A stretch of DNA of 64,000 nucleotides from the NCBI GenBank assembly GCA_947579605.1, contig OX388318.1, positions 992,001 to 1,056,000 of the forward strand, in the 5' to 3' direction. How positions within the stretch are numbered: the stretch's first letter is position 1; each line of letters starts with the position of its first letter. Origin of the DNA: Athripsodes cinereus (Eukaryota; Arthropoda; Insecta; Trichoptera; Leptoceridae). Below are positions 10,701 to 22,179 of the stretch, piece by piece. A program made the position numbers and the translations under genes. The notes below the pieces were generated by a model. It ran no database searches, was not told the DNA's origin, and worked only from the letters and a program-made list of their open reading frames with translations.

Positions 10701-11820
10701 TTTTCTTTACTTAAAAATAAAACTACTTGCATATTAATTTGTATTGTAGTTTAATTAATATTATAAGTAATTATAATATTAACAATACTACAAACTCTTT
10801 GTAACATATAATTTAATATATAATTGTAATGCAAATGAGGCTATATAATTTTTTTATTATATGATATTATATTGCTCATGTGTTCATGATCCAAGATCAC
10901 CTCTTGGTCATTGCCCCTAAGGATAAACAACCTACAATATTTATTATTTTAATACAAAGTATTGTTTTAACCCACAATCAATTTGTTTTATTATTAGAGT
11001 GTTTGTAATTATCACCAGTAATAAACAAATTAAAAGGTCCATATTAGTTTGATTAAAGATTCATCTTAGTTTGGGTCTAGCTCGATCTGTGTGTGAATTG
11101 TCTATGTATGTATGTATGTATATTACACCGGGACGCTATGGCAGCACAACCATGGTATAAAAAAAATCATCCAAAATCATCATCGTCATTTATCAGGACA
11201 TCATAGAGACACCAGAATCACTACGGTAACGAAATAAGAACTTGTTATATGTACAAAGAAATAAGCCGTCACTTTTTGAAGTGGTCGTGCCACTAAAAAT
11301 GTACTGTCCACGCCCCGATGCTGGTGGCGAATCTAAAATTAGTTGCCCTAGCTTACTTCGTTTTGTATTGATAATTATTATCTTGAGTCTTCATAACATT
11401 TTTTTTTAATAAGATGTGTCTGGGTTTCTTGTATAAACCCAAATACAACCTCATACACCTTTTACAGTAAGCTACTAAAAGCTTCACTTGAAAATATTTA
11501 TTAACCATCTAGCAAAACTTGGCACATTTAATTGAAAAATTCACTCATTTAAATGATGATTCGTAATGAAAAAGTTAACTTGGTTGCTCGTTAAGATATT
11601 GTTTTTTTTTTTTTGAAAAAGTAACGCAAGTTTCTGTTATTCCCAGGAATTTTAATATAAAAAAGGACCCCAATACGAACTTGGAACTAATAAAAGGAAA
11701 AAAGATCTTTCAGTGTTTTTTTTAAACAGTAACCTATGATAGAAATCAGTCTTTGAAAATTTGCTGTGAGAATCCTCCTCCAGAAATAGTAACGGACTTC
11801 ATGAATCGGAACCTTTTTAA
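10700..11820. other. A+T-rich stretch with SINE scraps
   Basis: No gene. It contains a T2 3' fragment at about 11062-11125 (GTCTAGCTCGATCTGTGTG, then a (TATG)n run). A T1 3' fragment, - strand, lies at about 11403-11482. Confidence 0.5.
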
Positions 11821-11824
11821 AATA

Positions 11825-12060
11825 TATTCATTCCATGGAGTCCCTGGTGAAGAACAGGCTTCCCACTCTTTTTTGTAAATTTTCGAGTGTCCGTCCTGTG
11901 AAAGGCTGGTATTTGACATGAAAAATTTTCAGTTCAGCGATGAGGCATACCACCCATTCACGTCTTAATTTTTATGGGTTCGGAGAGGACAATTTGCACG
12001 TTCATTGCAAGCTGTTTGTCTGCTGAATATAACCCATTTGTGGGGAATACTTATGGTATG
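11825..12060 (+). repeat. S1 SINE-like repeat
   Basis: An S1 copy with the full order of landmarks, diverged. It lies only 80 bp upstream of the AMFR exon acceptor, within the intron. Confidence 0.75.
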
Positions 12061-12142
12061 AATGAAAAAAAAGGAACTTATCTTAATTTAAAAAAAATAC
12101 ACTTTATAAATATATACAGTTCCACTGTTTTTCTCATTACAG

Positions 12143-15100
12143 TGCATTCTTCTGAGCATACGTGCCACGCATGTGTTATTCCGCTACACGATGCACGTGA
12201 TGGAAGCAAGGGGTGCCATCGCTGAAGACGAGAGTCTCCATCCCCGAATAGAGGATTCGGAAGACGAAGAAGAAGAAGAAGAACAAGAACGGCAAGGAGA
12301 AGGCGGAGAAGAAGAACAGGATAACGAAGAGAATAATCGCCAACAGAACTCCATGAATCATTCAGCTTCAAATATGTCAGGACCGACGAGAGACAGGCGT
12401 GCCCCTGTTGCTCATTACGCAGAGTTGTGTTTCGACTTGGCGGCTTTGACTGTGGACTTGGCTCACCACCTCCATATGCTGCTGTGGAGTAATATCTTCC
12501 TATCGATGGCGTCTCTTGTTATCTGTATGCAGCTAAGGTTCCTCTTTCACGAGATTCAGAGGAAAGTGAAGAAGCATAGAAACTACGTGTGGGTGCTCAA
12601 ACATATGGAAAGGAAGTAAGTGTTCATACTTTTAATTTTTGAGAAATAAATTACACATTATAAAGAGAATGAAAAGTATGTATGAAGTGTAGTTATTATT
12701 ATCGACCGTCAGTACTTGGTGGAAGTTCATGTTAAATATAGTTTAAACTTTAACTTTATTTAACATTTTTAACTTTAACTTTATTTAACATGAAAGCTGA
12801 GGAAGTTGAAGAAACTTTAAAAATTAAATTAACATTATATTTTTTTATGAAACCGGTTTTAATGCAGTTTTACTGCATTTTCCTCCGTTTGCAGAGGATT
12901 GTGTGTGCAAACTGTAGAAGCACTACAGTGGTAGAATTTAGAACTAATTAGTTTTGAATTAAACTTGAAACTATCATTTCAAATAGTAGGTACTTTATTT
13001 AATGCTAATTTGTATAATTTTGAAGTATTTATTGCTATTATTTATTATTTGTTACAATATTACAAAAGAAAACATAGTTATGAAAATATCAGTTATACAA
13101 TTCATTGTACAGAAGGCGAGTTTATCGCTAAAATGCGATGTCTTCCAACTAACCTGGGCTATTATTGTTATCAGTTGGGATTTTAAATGTATTATATTTT
13201 ATATTGCGCCAACCTTACTTTTAAAAGGCCAGTTGATGTGTTAATAAATAATAAATAAATGTGCGTGCTAATGTTATTTTGTTTGTCCGTTTCCAGCTAT
13301 CCAATGGCCACACCTGAGGAGTTGAATCAGAACAGCGACAACTGTGCCATCTGCTGGGAAAAAATGGACACTGCTCGCAAGCTGCCTTGCAATCATCTCT
13401 TTCACAAGTTTGTATATTTATCTATTCTTAAAAAAAAAATCTATTGTTGACTGTTTTTTTCTCATTTAAATACTATGACCGAAATAAGTTTACTGTGAGA
13501 GTTTATACAAGTGGGGTAGCCAGTGGACTAACTGTTGCATGTATTAAACATGCAAATTGTCCTTGGTGTGACACCTACAACTAGAATACATTTCTTTGTC
13601 GTATAAATATGTTATTTTATAATGAAAACTATATCTTGTTGCAAAATCTTTTTTGGGACTGGCTCAATTTATGATGATGAAGGATGGTATGATTTTGGTG
13701 CCATTTCATAGTACTTGGTGCGACTCAAAGGCGTCGGTGATTTATGTGTGAATTGTTCATGTAAATCATCGACGAGGTCTGTAATCTCCGTGTACAATAG
13801 ATCTTATAGGTCGCGGTGCATATTTTACCCCAACAAATAAAAAAAAAATCTCCGTGATACAGGAGAGATGATGGTCCTGGCTGGGTCATGTTCTGAGAAT
13901 GGCCAATGATAGTTGGCCAAAAAGAGCACTGTTCTTCTGTTCACAAGGGTTCAGTCGGCCCGGGCGTCCCTCTTTCACAATACACCGTTCCTATGACAAT
14001 ATTGACATCAGAGCGCAGGAAATGTCGTGGGAAAGGTGACACTATTAGCACATAGACGCATTGAATGGAGGAGGCTGGTATCTGCCTTGTGCTCTCGAGA
14101 AGAGCGTTGAGGGTGATGACGACGATGATGTCCATATATATGTGTGTAGTTATTTATTCTTCTTTACTCTTTATTTTAGCTCGTGCCTATCCAGTTGGCT
14201 CCAACAGGACACGTCATGTCCCACGTGTCGCATGGCTCTCTCCCTGTGGCCCTCTCGCTCTCCCACCTCTTCTTCTTCGTCGGATATGCCTCCACAGCCC
14301 AGACAACCGGATCACTTCTTTCACTTTGATGGTGAGCTTATAATATCACAATTTAAATATTAAAACTATGTTATTATATAAATTACTATGTTTTTTTTTT
14401 CATTGCCCAATTAAGATTTTTATTGTTAGTAATACATATTTTTGAAAAAATATTTTATATATAATTGATTTTTTATGTAATATTGATAATATTATTATGT
14501 ATAATCTTGTAATATTTACTTATTCAGAGCCCTGTGCCGTTCGGAACTATTTCTCCACACCTAAGAAATGATAGAATATATTTGTATGATTCTAGGATCT
14601 CGCTACGTGTCCTGGCTGCCCAGCTTCTCAGTGGAAGTGACTCACAGGATCAGCCCTGATCCTCCGGCTACCAACTCGCAGATTGATGCCATGGCCAGAC
14701 ATGTAAGGAAGTTTTATCTATCTTTATTTATAATATTATCTCTCGATGCTTATCTATGTAGGATAGTCAGTGTACTGATTGCAAGTAATGAATTTACAGC
14801 TATTTTGTGATATTCAGAATTGGTGGCGTGCCTCGCCACTGCTGAGGTGAAGATATGAAATGAGTTGACTCATCCCTTTTTTCCTTTTGCACACAAAAAT
14901 ATATTGACTCATCCCCTTTTTCCTTTTGCACACAGAAATATAGATATAATATAAAATTAATGTAATACAGGTAAATATGCATATTAGAAACCAAGATAAT
15001 ACAACTTAACAATCTAAGTGAATAAAATTGCCCAACTTTCTTTCTTTCTAACAATTGAAAAATAAGAAACTATATCTTTCTAAAAAAGAAAAGTATTGTA

Positions 15101-17719
15101 TGTATGGTGGTGTTATACATGTGATGATTATTCACTGTGGCAGTGTTTAGGTAGTAGAATTCCATTACAAAATAAATATGTATTCCATAACGAAATAATA
15201 ATAAGTCAGTCAGATTGACAGTATCCTAACAATATGAAAGACGTCTCTCTTGTTAATAAATCAAATAGTAGAATAAAACATACGTTTTATTTATTTCTTG
15301 ATGATTATATTTGCAGGTCCAGCAATTGTTCCCTCACTTTCCGCTGTCATACCTCGGCAGGGACCTCATGATGACACACTCTGTGGAGCTCACTGTGGAG
15401 AACATTCTGGATGGCAGACTAGTCCTGCCACAGAGACTAGTCACAATTGAGGATGGTATGTCCATTATATCATTTATTAAATTCAGTTAAAATATGTTCT
15501 TCCCATTGTTTTGAGTATTCCGTTTCAATAAACAATATATAGTATTTCCTTGAGAACATGTCAATAGCTCAGTTATAAAAGCTCACAACTCAAAATTCTA
15601 CTATTCCGAAATTCGTGAGGTTTTTTATCGAAACTGGACAAATAAATTTGTAGTAAAATGTCAGTAAAGCCCAAAAACTGATTAGATTTTGACTGATTAA
15701 CATTCAAACGTTAATTTTCCCATAGCAAATGTCATTTGGATTTGTTTGGATCCCAAACCTGTTTTATGACATGTCAAAGTTTTGAGGTATTATTATGGCC
15801 AAAAACTACAAGCCAACAAATAAATAACATTTATGTCGCCTAGTTTCGAAATCTGCTATAAGTAACGTGTTCACATACCTATTTGTTTTATAGCGGATTT
15901 CAAAACTCGGCGACACAAATGCTTCTAATGTAGAAAATATTTAATTTGTACTCAAAATTATATGGATTGTTACATAATATAATAAACAAAACAAAAAATA
16001 GTTAACTCAAAAATACTCACTTTTTTTAAATTTACTTACATAATATATACCTATTATAAATCAAACAAAAATAGAGTTATGCAGCAAAATATATTACAAT
16101 TGCCTACATATTTGTGCCAACATTTACAACATTACAAAGGCTTTATGTTTACTTATTACATATTTCAGATCATGAAACATCCCCCCTGAGCGGTGTTTCT
16201 CCATCCACTCCGACTACAAATCCAGCAGCTAGTGCAGCCCCCTCCCAAGTACTTCTGCAGCACTCCCTCTCCATGTTGGCATCACAGTTGGTTACACAGC
16301 AACAACATCAATTGCAGCAACAGGCTCAGAGTGGAGTAACCAGGAGTAGCAGTAACACCACTCAGGATAATACAGAACCTTCCACCAGCACATCTGACAA
16401 CAGGTAAAATATATATCTCTTCACCCCACATCCCTTGCGGGGAGAGGATGAAATGTCAATTCAATCTGTCCCTGTACACTGCTTTGCTTCCTTTACATTC
16501 ATACTCAGTTCCTTATACATGCACGTCAATTACTGTTACTCAACATGTGGTTCAGTACAAGAATTTGATCCTTGTGGTCAAATGACACGATTCTCAGGCT
16601 ATCGCGTTTTCTTAAATCTTTCCTTACATTTGTTATATTATTGATTTGTTCATTCAACCATTTGACCTTGATTTTTGAATTTGAACTAGCCGACCTCTAA
16701 TATTTGACATTTTTGTATCATTTCAATTTCTTTTCTTAGTAGTATCTTGATTATGATTTTTTTGACAATTTTATACTCTTAACTAATGATACACTGTTCT
16801 GTTTTGTATGTCTAATTGTTTTGTGTCTTTTTAAAAAAATCATATCTTTGTAGTCACATAATATATTGTATGTATACAGAATTTCAACATGGCTAAGGCC
16901 ATGAATTTATGTAAAATAAAAAGAACAATTTCATATAAATGAATTTGGTCATATTGACTATCCATTTCTATAGGCCAACAACTAAAAAGTTTTCAGAATG
17001 TAGATTTTCGGCTTATTCGCAGACAAAAGATTCTAAAATTTGAATAATTTCTATTAGAAGCACATATTTGTTTTGAGTTTTTGGTAGACCGTAGTGCTTC
17101 TAAATTTTAATGTGACATATCTTGGAATATAAGAATTTCTAGGTGTTGATTTATGGAACTAGAGAGTGGTTATAATTATGCATTCGGAAAAGGAGACCCA
17201 TTTGTTTTATACGTACAGTGAGTTTATTAATTAGAAATGTTGTGAGTGTACTTGTAAATCTTTTCAGTGAAAAAAGCAATACTTGTACTTATTACAGCTT
17301 TTATCGTCCAATATTGAGCATAAACCTCCGTTTTAGATGCCAACAATCATCTGATACTAATGAATCTTCTAAATATTTCTTCCAGCAATGACCCGCATTC
17401 TCCTGTGGAGATCATATTCTCCAAATGTCCACACGAGAGGGAAAGACTGTTGGAAGTGAAGAAAAAACAAATCCTGTATCTTGCCAAGAAGAAGTACCTA
17501 GAGAAACTGGCCACATCCAAAAATAAAGACGTCACATTGCCCGGGGACCTCGTACAGGATACTAATCATCACGACACAAGTCCGAGAAGTTCTCATTGCG
17601 AGGATACGAAGCAGGGCAGCAGTAATGATATTTCAAACCAAAGTTACGATAGACTGCAACCTTCTACGTCTTCATCCAGTCAACCGACTTCTTTCTCCAC
17701 GGACAACCTCAATACTTGA
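12143..17719 (+). CDS. AMFR: AMFR/gp78-type E3 ubiquitin ligase, 3' seven exons (partial)
   Basis: This is an ER-membrane RING ubiquitin ligase of ER-associated degradation; known family members ubiquitinate misfolded ER proteins with the E2 UBE2G2. Exons are 12143-12615, 13297-13407, 14180-14331, 14596-14702, 15317-15455, 16169-16403 and 17386-17719. All junctions are GT-AG, phases agree, and they give 516 codons plus TGA. In order the sequence shows an acidic loop, a membrane segment with a conserved HHLHMLLWSNIFLSMASLVI core, RING-H2, a GSRYVSWLPSFSVEV linker, CUE, a Gln/Ser-rich linker and a basic G2BR helix. The first codons (ILLSIRATHVLFRY) match the penultimate membrane region of the family, so about 200-230 N-terminal residues are missing. 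They should lie in exons further upstream, which I could not find in 1-12142. No p97-binding VIM helix (RRR...AAAAERR type) is seen at the C terminus. It is convergent with DAD1. Confidence 0.93.
13343..14228 (+). CDS. AMFR: AMFR RING-H2 domain (split by an intron)
   Basis: The Zn ligands read CAIC, LPC-N-H, LFH, NSC and CPTC, that is C-C-C-H-H-C-C-C, the RING-H2 order. The intron at 13408-14179 falls between the second His and the sixth ligand. The Asn after FH is encoded across the junction (AA + C). The surrounding wording (ARKLPCNHLFHNSCLSSWL, QQDTSCPTCRM) is near-identical to animal AMFR. Confidence 0.93.
13845..14118 (+). mobile_element. LINE tail (GHVLRM family) in AMFR intron 2
   Basis: GGTCCTGGCTGGGTCATGTT begins a retrotransposon C-terminal tail whose better copy is at 47098-47385. 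It has frameshifts and ends at the GAGAAGAGCGTTGAGGGTGA terminus with a (GATGAC)n-like tail. An S1 fragment lies at 13500-13570 in the same intron. Confidence 0.75.
14674..15440 (+). CDS. AMFR: AMFR CUE domain
   Basis: The region NSQIDAMARHVQQLFPHFPL and then DLMMTHSVELTVENILDG matches the ubiquitin-binding CUE domain. It has the FPHFPL turn in place of the usual MFP. The final conserved helix is TVENILDG. The domain is split across exons 4 and 5 at a phase-0 junction. Confidence 0.88.
14862..14943. repeat. Two-copy tandem repeat in AMFR intron 4
   Basis: TTGACTCATCCC followed by T/C-rich sequence and TTTTGCACACA is repeated twice with a period of about 40 bp. Confidence 0.75.
15150..15300. 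mobile_element. MITE family M copy in AMFR intron 4
   Basis: 'gtagtagaattccatta' at the left and 'agtagaataaaacatacgtttt' at the right form imperfect inverted ends. The right end stops 17 bp before the CUE exon 15317, close to the branch-site region. Confidence 0.55.
15827..15928. mobile_element. Small fold-back element in AMFR intron 5
   Basis: Arms of about 30 bp (TGTCGCCTAGTTTCGAAATC and its inverted partner ending GGCGACA) surround about 35 bp. Single-arm relatives are at 3745-3775 and 4425-4455. Confidence 0.65.
16410..16600 (-). mobile_element. Decayed LINE family R tail in AMFR intron 6
   Basis: Follows the order of family R landmarks on the - strand ('gggatgtggggtgaag', then cysteine/arginine tail region), much decayed. 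Confidence 0.4.
17435..17515 (+). CDS. AMFR: AMFR G2BR-like E2-binding helix
   Basis: The 27 codons ERERLLEVKKKQILYLAKKK plus YLEKLAT align with the UBE2G2-binding region of vertebrate AMFR (ERQRML...LLQQARKRFL wording, from knowledge of the family). The helix is strongly basic. The following ~70 residues are Ser/Thr/Asp-rich and unstructured in appearance. Confidence 0.75.
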
Positions 17720-18435
17720 ACTGGATGTGTTTTGGATACAACATACCAAATACAACTATTTTTGTTTCGTTATTAATATCGTGTAACTTACAAAGTTGTT
17801 CATAATGTTTTTATTTTTTATGGTTCAGACGATGTTTACAGTGATATGTTGTACAGAGCTGAGTATAATTAATCTAAAAAATAATTTTGATATTCATTAA
17901 CATAAAAATATACTTTGTGTTATTATTGAAAATACAATACAAATTGCAGTTAATCTTGTATAGTTATGGATACTGTTTTGAAAAATTGTTAAAATATCCT
18001 CTCCTAGAAATTGTAAAGGATTTTTTAACAGTAGTTAGCAATGACTCAATTGGCGCAAAGATGCTCTAAATGGAGAATGCTGGTTGCTGCCCTGTGCTCC
18101 CAGGAGCAGCGGTAGAGGGATTGGTTGGATAAGTTAACAATTTTAATTATTTCTGAAGTTAAAGATAAATTGAAAAAGTGGTTAACTTTTTATTAATTAA
18201 TGATTTCATGCTCAGCTCTGTTGTCTTGGAATATGTATCTGTGTATATCTTGTATCTATTTATTGTTTATGTTCAAAGTCGCAGAGATGCTAGTTACAAA
18301 AGGAATTGTGTATATCGGAGCGAAACTATCATGTCAAATTTGGCCAATGTAACTTAGTGTTTTAGTCCTTGTTGGTTTTAAACAAACATGTAAGAGGCAA
18401 ATATATTTTTGCTGTACAGCTTTGAATGGTTTCGC
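17720..18435 (+). other. AMFR 3' flank / probable 3' UTR
   Basis: A+T-rich non-coding DNA follows the TGA. At 18040-18120 there is a scrap of the LINE tail whose fuller form is at 47300-47370. The first AATAAA I see is near 19060, so the 3' UTR could be long; its end is unknown. Confidence 0.4.
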
Positions 18436-18439
18436 TTTG

Positions 18440-18905
18440 AGGCTCCCCTTTAGCAAAAACGGTAAAATATTCAATTTTCAACAAATTCAATAGAAAAACT
18501 CTCAAAACTTGTTGACCCTTGCGAACGTTTTGATTTGATGAAATAAAAAAGAAGAAAATAAACAAAAAAAAAAAAGAATAGAATTTATTCATTTTATAAT
18601 TGTAATAACTATCTAAGTATTCGTAATATAAAAAAAAATATATGAAAATTTGTAGGATTCTCGTGCATTTATGTACCAAACACACCCCCGAATTCGATTT
18701 TTAGAAATATGCTTTTTTATAAACGAATACAATGAAGCTTAAATCAAGTTTTTTTTTAAGTTAAAGTTTAATATTGGTAATTAATATTTGTTTTCATATT
18801 TTATAAAATCAAAATGTTCGCAGGGTCAACAAGTTTTGAGAGTTTGTATACCTACCAAACTAGTTGAAAATTTAATGTTTTATCGTTTTTGCTAAAGGGG
18901 CGCCT
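18440..18905. mobile_element. Fold-back element
   Basis: Arms of about 100 bp are inverted copies: 18440-18545 (with CAAAACTTGTTGACCCTTGC) and 18797-18903 (with GGTCAACAAGTTTTGAGAGT). The spacer of about 250 bp is non-coding. The same arm occurs once at 50505-50590 inside a hAT element. Confidence 0.65.
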
Positions 18906-18909
18906 TAAC

Positions 18910-20690
18910 ATACAAAATTGTTTAGAATAATGTTGTGACCAGATTTAAAAATTGATTATATATTATGATTCTAGTCTATGATGCAGACGTAACTAAAAAA
19001 ATTATGTCTTTAAATATTTATATAATACACTATGGATAGAAGAATTATAATTTTTAAAGAATAAATGTGTAAAAATAGCTCTTATTAATTTTTTATAGAA
19101 TTTTTTTTAAAGATATTGAGCACTTATATCAAGATTGCTTGACATTATCTACAGAACTGAAGATTCTATTTTATGTCAGCTGTCTGTAATTGGATATCCT
19201 GAATACATGATCTAGCAAAAACCGTCATTAGTAATTTCCGTGTCTGGGGTGAATAATATTTCTTAAGGTGGACGTTAATTCATTCTGATTTCAATTATTT
19301 TATTACCAAATGCAATATTTCTATTGAAAAATGAAGAAAAGGAGTTTTCTAAAGAGTTATTTATAGAGAACTTCAGAAAATTATAAATTATTGGTTTTAA
19401 TTATATTTGATGCCTTCAATTTTTCAAAAATATAAAGAAATGATTTGATTCTACCATAGTTTTTAAAATGAGATAGACAATAGTCGAAACAAGAAGACAT
19501 GTCTCGTATACCACCATTTTGAAAACACATATGCCACCTTTTTGAAATGAAAGATGTATTTTGACTTCTCGTTTCAACTATTGTCTCTCTCGTTTTAAAA
19601 TCTGTAGTAGAATGAAACACTTGTTTTAATTTATCCAGTTATAGAATTCTACTGCTTGTACGGTAATAAAAATTAAGAAAAAACACTTGTAAATTTTTTA
19701 AAAATTACTATTATGGATTTGGATATATGTACATAGTTGATTTTTGTATGGATATAGCACAAGTTTGTTTACAGTGTGTTACTGTGTGTTAATTTATTAA
19801 TAATAAAAAAAAACCTTGAAAGATTTCTATTTCCTAAGTTAGTGTTTTAGCCAAACGTTAAAAAGCCCCTGTTACTTTGATAATTATAATGAATGAACGA
19901 AGAAGTAATTAGTGTAATGAAGAAGTGTTTATTATTTGTACTTTCATACATAATAATTATTATTAAATTACTATAGAAGTTATATTTTGTGATTCATATA
20001 ATTATTTTGTTAAGATATTTCTACAAGAAATGCGGAGAGGTATGACGATATTTGCTGTGATTTCAAAGTAATTTTTTTAAATTACCTACCTATTTACTTT
20101 TATTCTTATCACTCGTAAGTAATTTGGACGTGTAAACAATATGATCAGCTGTCCAAATATATGCCGCCATTTTAATTGTGTCAATATTATGCTTGACAAA
20201 ATGGCAGCTAGATTATAACAGACATCTAGACCAGGCCGTCAAATTGTTCACCATTTTGATTTTGTTCAATCTTGACAAAATGGTGGTCATATTGTGACAG
20301 CTGATATATTGTGTGACAGTAATAATTGCCTCCACTTGTGTTTTGGAGGGTTAATATATTTTATTTTGACGTATTGTAGATATGAGGTTGTACAGTGTCA
20401 ATATATGTACAAATAGAAAATACATTTTGTCTAATATATATTAATATTGATTTTCTTTAAACTTAAAACGTTGAGGGATGTTGCAATAAAATCCTGAAAT
20501 GTTTGGTATTGACCGTGTAATCTCATGTAAACTTCATCAAAAGGTTATTTGTTGATTATTGTTAAATATTAAGACTGTCATTTATGTCCTTTTTATATAG
20601 AAGTAAAAAATAGTTGTATAATGAAGGTATTTAGCTGTAATTTGACCTAACTTGAGGTGTGTTGACATGTGAAGATGTAAAAATTAAAAA
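18910..20690. other. Gene-free A+T-rich stretch
   Basis: A MITE M fragment lies at 19560-19665. At 20160-20310 there are four related motifs (GCCGCCATTTT, GACAAAATGGCAG, CACCATTTTG, GACAAAATGGTGG) in alternating orientation. Otherwise nothing is recognised. Confidence 0.45.
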
Positions 20691-20699
20691 TTTTGAGAA

Positions 20700-21290
20700 T
20701 CCCTGTCTTACACCTTGTTCTACCCTCGCTTCTGCGCAGCTCTCTCCGCTTTTAATTACAGCCATTTCATTCTTGTATAGGCTCCAGATTGCTCTCCTGT
20801 CCTTATAACTCATTCCTATCTGGTTTACGGGCTGTTTCACCACCTCTGGATAAAGTGCCAGATAGCCAATCCAACACAAATCTAACGGATAAAACGAAAA
20901 ATGCGTTTCACGACTCCCTGACAGCGCTATCCTATAGATTAAGTTCCAGATAAGTTATCCGGCCGATAAGTCTTAGATAGTGTTAAACTGTCAAAATTTG
21001 TTTACATGTGCGTTGCCTAGATATATTCCTAGGCAACGAACGATATATTCCTACCTACGTGCATACATTCATGCAAAAAACTCATGAAATTACAACGTTG
21101 CCACTGCTATCTGGCGGATAGCAATCCGTAAGAAATCTGTAGGTGGTGAAACGCTCGCTTCAGTTTATCTTGTAGATTAATTTATCCTGAGGATTGTTAC
21201 CTAGAACTTTATCCAGAGGTGGTGAAACAGCCCGTTAGAGTCTTAAAAAGTTGTTCCCATTCTACTTTATCGAATCAAAACTATCAATAT
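20700..21290 (-). pseudogene. RTE-like reverse-transcriptase fragment, split by a MITE
   Basis: The - strand encodes DKVEWEQLFKTL (21240-21275) and, after the 20828-21234 insertion, NQIGMSYKDRRAIWSLYKNE and then EARVEQGVRQG (20725-20827). The last motif is the conserved G(V)xQG block of reverse transcriptase. The frame is lost after QG and the fragment is dead. Confidence 0.8.
20828..21234. mobile_element. PIF/Harbinger MITE, 407 bp, TTA target duplication
   Basis: The termini are perfect inverted repeats of about 29 bp beginning CGGGCTGTTTCACCACCTCT. They are flanked by TTA at 20825-20827 and 21235-21237, the 3-bp TWA duplication typical of Harbinger elements. Further inverted similarity continues inward. 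There is no transposase. Confidence 0.88.
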
Positions 21291-21744
21291 TAAATATAAT
21301 AGATAACTTCACAATTTTAAATTTATCATCGATTTTCAGTGCAAATAACCATTTGTTGCTAAATTCACTACTGTACTGAATGTCAAATTCAATGTTCCTT
21401 ATCATTATTTCTGTTTCAGTTGCCAAATGAAATTATCATATCGAAGATTTAGTTTCATGTCACCACATCTCCAGTGAATTTTGTATTTTATCAACATTAT
21501 AAATGTGTCTATATGTTATAATATTACGTACTTGATAATTGTTAGACTTAGAGTAACTATTTATTATATGATATAAGATAACAAACTATAATTTATGTGT
21601 GTTACTCATTAGACATTTATAAATCTACTATTTAGTTTTTCATAATCCTATAACTGTATTCATGTTATTACTAATCGTTCATAATTTTACTTTCTGTGGA
21701 TATTTATATGTGTGTATATAAGATATCATACATCACAATTATTT

Positions 21745-21832
21745 TAATCTGACATCTAGAGGACAATTTGCATGTTTATTACTTACAGTTTGTCCGCTGG
21801 CTACCCCACTTGTGGGATACGCCATGATGGTT
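21745..21832 (+). repeat. S1 fragment (3' part)
   Basis: 'gaggacaatttgcatgtttatta', 'ctggctaccccacttgtggg' and 'acgccatgatggtt' are the S1 3' third. Only this part remains. Confidence 0.75.
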
Positions 21833-21839
21833 TTGACAG

Positions 21840-22179
21840 ACAGTTTTAATCTGTCCAAAATAATCACAATTTTGTACAATTTGGAATTGATATATTCAAA
21901 AACTTGCTATCACAATTCTGTTTTGTTCATTATCGCAATGATTTTTGTATATAAATATTTAGAATTGTCAAAATTCTTATTGAATCTATCCAGCGAATTG
22001 AATTTGTCAAATTTTATTGTCCAAAACTGTAACTGTCTCGAAGAAATTAATCCTAAACAGAGGCAGTCCGGAATGAATTTGTCCAAAACTTGGACATTTT
22101 TATACATGAATATCAAGAACTTGAGTTATGAATATCAAGAACGTTCTACATAAAAAATTGTCTAAAAATGTAAAACAGA
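21840..22179. other. Degenerate GTCCAAAA-rich region
   Basis: TGTCCAAAA/TTCAAAA words recur at irregular spacing and lead into the tandem array at 22180. The 113-codon frame spanning it is a product of this repetition. Confidence 0.45.

Noticed and set aside
12078..12371. Two - strand frames over the AMFR acidic loop (Leu/Phe-rich)
   Set aside because: They are the antisense of the GAA/GAG-rich exon; the + strand protein has clear family matches.
21812..22153. 113-codon + strand frame with Asn/Leu-rich sequence
   Set aside because: Starts in an S1 end and runs through GTCCAAAA repetition; it is a repeat artefact.
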